DNA of 12,532 nt from Comamonadaceae bacterium (GTDB lineage: Bacteria; Pseudomonadota; Gammaproteobacteria; Burkholderiales; Burkholderiaceae_C), in NCBI GenBank assembly GCA_027490555.1, contig JAIXXW010000216.1, positions 1-12,532 of the forward strand. The letters are read 5' to 3'. The position numbers and the translations under genes were made by a program. Below are positions 11,442 to 12,532 of this stretch, in pieces (positions within the stretch are counted from its first letter, which is position 1; the number at the start of each line of letters is the position of its first letter). The notes under the pieces are model-generated. The model searched no databases. It saw only the letters and a program-made list of their open reading frames with translations, and was not told the origin of the DNA.

Positions 11442-12532
11442 ATGCCAACCACCGCTTCACTCGCCTCGCGGCGAGTTTTTCATGTCTGCATGAGCGTGGG
11501 CTTGTGCATGGCCTTGGCCGCTTGTTCCAAGCAGGAAGCGCCCCAAGAGCCGGTTCGGGCGGTGAAAGTCACCACGGTGTCTGCCGGCGAACACCCTGTG
11601 GTCGGGGAATTTTCGGCCGAGGTGCGGGCGCGGGTGGAGTCGCGTTTGGGCTTTCAGGTGGCGGGCAAACTGCTGGACCGCCCAGCCGAGTTGGGGCAAA
11701 GGGTAAAGGCGGGTCAACTCTTGGCCCGGATCGATGCGCAAGATTACCAATTGGCCTTGCAGGCGGCCCAGGCCCAGGTGAACGCGGCGCAAAGCCAACG
11801 CGATCTGGCATTTGCGGATGTTCAGCGATTTGAGTCCCTGAAAGCCCAAAACTTCATCAGCGGCGCCGAACTCGAGCGCCGACAGACCAGTCTGAAAGCC
11901 GCTGAGGCCAGCTTGCAGCAGGCCCAATCCCAGGCGCAGACCTTGGGCAACCAGGCCGGCTACACCCGTTTGACGGCAGCGCATGCCGGGGTGATCACCG
12001 GCGTGGAGGCCGAGGTCGGGCAGGTCCTGGCTGCGGGTCAGCCGGTGGTGCGTCTCGCGCACGACGGGCCCCGTGATGCGGTGTTCTCCGTCTCCGAGGC
12101 CATGTTCTTGGCGCTCAAGCCAGGCCAAGCCATGCAGGCGGTGTTGCTCAGCACGGGCCAGTCCTTGAAAGGCCAGGTCCGTGAGTTGGCGGCCAGCGCA
12201 GACCCGGTCACACGCACCTACCAGGTCAAACTGGCTTTGCATGCCTCCGAACGGCTGCCTTTGGGGGCCACGGTGCATGTGCTGGCCCCAGAATTGCCGG
12301 GCAGCCAGACCGCGGCGATCAAACTCCCGACCAGCGCCTTGGCACAGCAAGGTGCCGGCACAGTGGTTTGGGTGCTGGACGAGGCGCGCATGACCGTGAA
12401 CACCCAGGCGGTGGAACTGGGCGCCGTGGTGGGCAACGAGGTGGTGATCACGGCGGGCCTGCAAGCCGGACAAAAAGTGGTGACGGCTGGCGTGCACGTC
12501 TTGTCGCCTGGACAAAAGGTCACGGTCTTCGG
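11442..12532 (+). CDS. RND efflux periplasmic adaptor lipoprotein (membrane fusion protein), runs off the window
   Basis: At least 363 residues from ATG 11442 to the window edge, with no stop seen. Residues 1-27 are a lipoprotein signal ending in the lipobox LAAC, so Cys28 would be lipidated and the protein anchored in the inner membrane facing the periplasm. Domains in order: a beta strand with RAVKVTTV, the first lipoyl half (SRLGFQVAGKLLDRPAELGQRVKAGQLLARID), an alpha-helical hairpin rich in Ala and Gln (about 103-165), the second lipoyl half (RLTAAHAGVITGVEAEVGQVLAAGQPVVRLA), a beta barrel, and a membrane-proximal domain. It couples an RND pump to an outer-membrane channel; the pump gene probably follows. 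GGGAA upstream supports this start. ATG 11490 could also give a lipoprotein signal. Confidence 0.92.
   Translation, partial: MPTTASLASRRVFHVCMSVGLCMALAACSKQEAPQEPVRAVKVTTVSAGEHPVVGEFSAEVRARVESRLGFQVAGKLLDRPAELGQRVKAGQLLARIDAQDYQLALQAAQAQVNAAQSQRDLAFADVQRFESLKAQNFISGAELERRQTSLKAAEASLQQAQSQAQTLGNQAGYTRLTAAHAGVITGVEAEVGQVLAAGQPVVRLAHDGPRDAVFSVSEAMFLALKPGQAMQAVLLSTGQSLKGQVRELAASADPVTRTYQVKLALHASERLPLGATVHVLAPELPGSQTAAIKLPTSALAQQGAGTVVWVLDEARMTVNTQAVELGAVVGNEVVITAGLQAGQKVVTAGVHVLSPGQKVTVF
11460..11480 (+). terminator. Terminator-like hairpin inside the start of the adaptor gene
   Basis: CTCGCC (11460-11465) and GGCGAG (11470-11475) form a 6-bp GC-rich stem around TCGC, followed at once by five T. 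It lies in codons 7-13 of the adaptor gene as called from ATG 11442. It may act as an attenuator, be harmless inside a translated region, or mean that translation begins at ATG 11490. Confidence 0.4.

Noticed and set aside
11457..12515. Long minus-strand frame of 352 residues
   Set aside because: It is antisense to the RND adaptor, whose lipobox, lipoyl and hairpin regions are clear.

Overview
The window reads as a chromosomal segment of a high-GC betaproteobacterium, most likely order Burkholderiales and possibly Comamonadaceae. That placement rests on the look of the hemH, squalene/phytoene synthase and RND-adaptor proteins and on base composition; no search was run. It splits into a small integrated island (about 120-6735) and ordinary core chromosome (about 6736-12532).

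Island. A complete tRNA-Ser(GCT) gene lies at 27-119. Its last 27 bp are repeated exactly at 6709-6735, just before a terminator that probably belonged to the original tRNA. This is the signature of tyrosine-recombinase integration into a tRNA 3' end, so the island is about 6.6 kb. Copies of a short repeat (core AACTGCGGAAT) cluster just inside both ends and look like recombinase or excisionase arm sites. From left to right the island holds: a secreted protein made of six 20-residue repeats; a convergent protein with a Y-H-G-T motif that may be ADP-ribosyltransferase-like; an AT-rich stretch with a small membrane protein and a zinc-ribbon-like protein; an integrase that has lost its N-terminal part; a high-GC block of phage structural genes (head morphogenesis fragment, small tail-type protein, collagen-like protein, truncated tail fibre); a scrambled stretch; and a VRR-NUC nuclease-domain protein. 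The integrase and head gene are joined 5' end to 5' end, and the tail fibre ends abruptly. The island is therefore best read as a deletion-ridden prophage or integrative element that keeps cargo genes but has no complete integrase.

Core chromosome. hemH (ferrochelatase, minus strand) is divergent from a HAD-family phosphatase, with only 19 bp between the two start codons. A glutathione S-transferase follows. A minus-strand pair, a squalene-synthase-like enzyme followed by an HpnD-like presqualene diphosphate synthase, converts farnesyl diphosphate toward squalene-type C30 products. Divergent from it begins an RND efflux periplasmic adaptor lipoprotein that runs off the window, with a good sigma-70 promoter and a TetR-type operator-like palindrome over its start region.

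The least explained parts are the repeat protein, the Y-H-G-T protein, the end-clustered repeats, and the VRR-NUC gene with its inverted start-codon repeat. I see no CRISPR array, rRNA, transposase or complete phage replication module.
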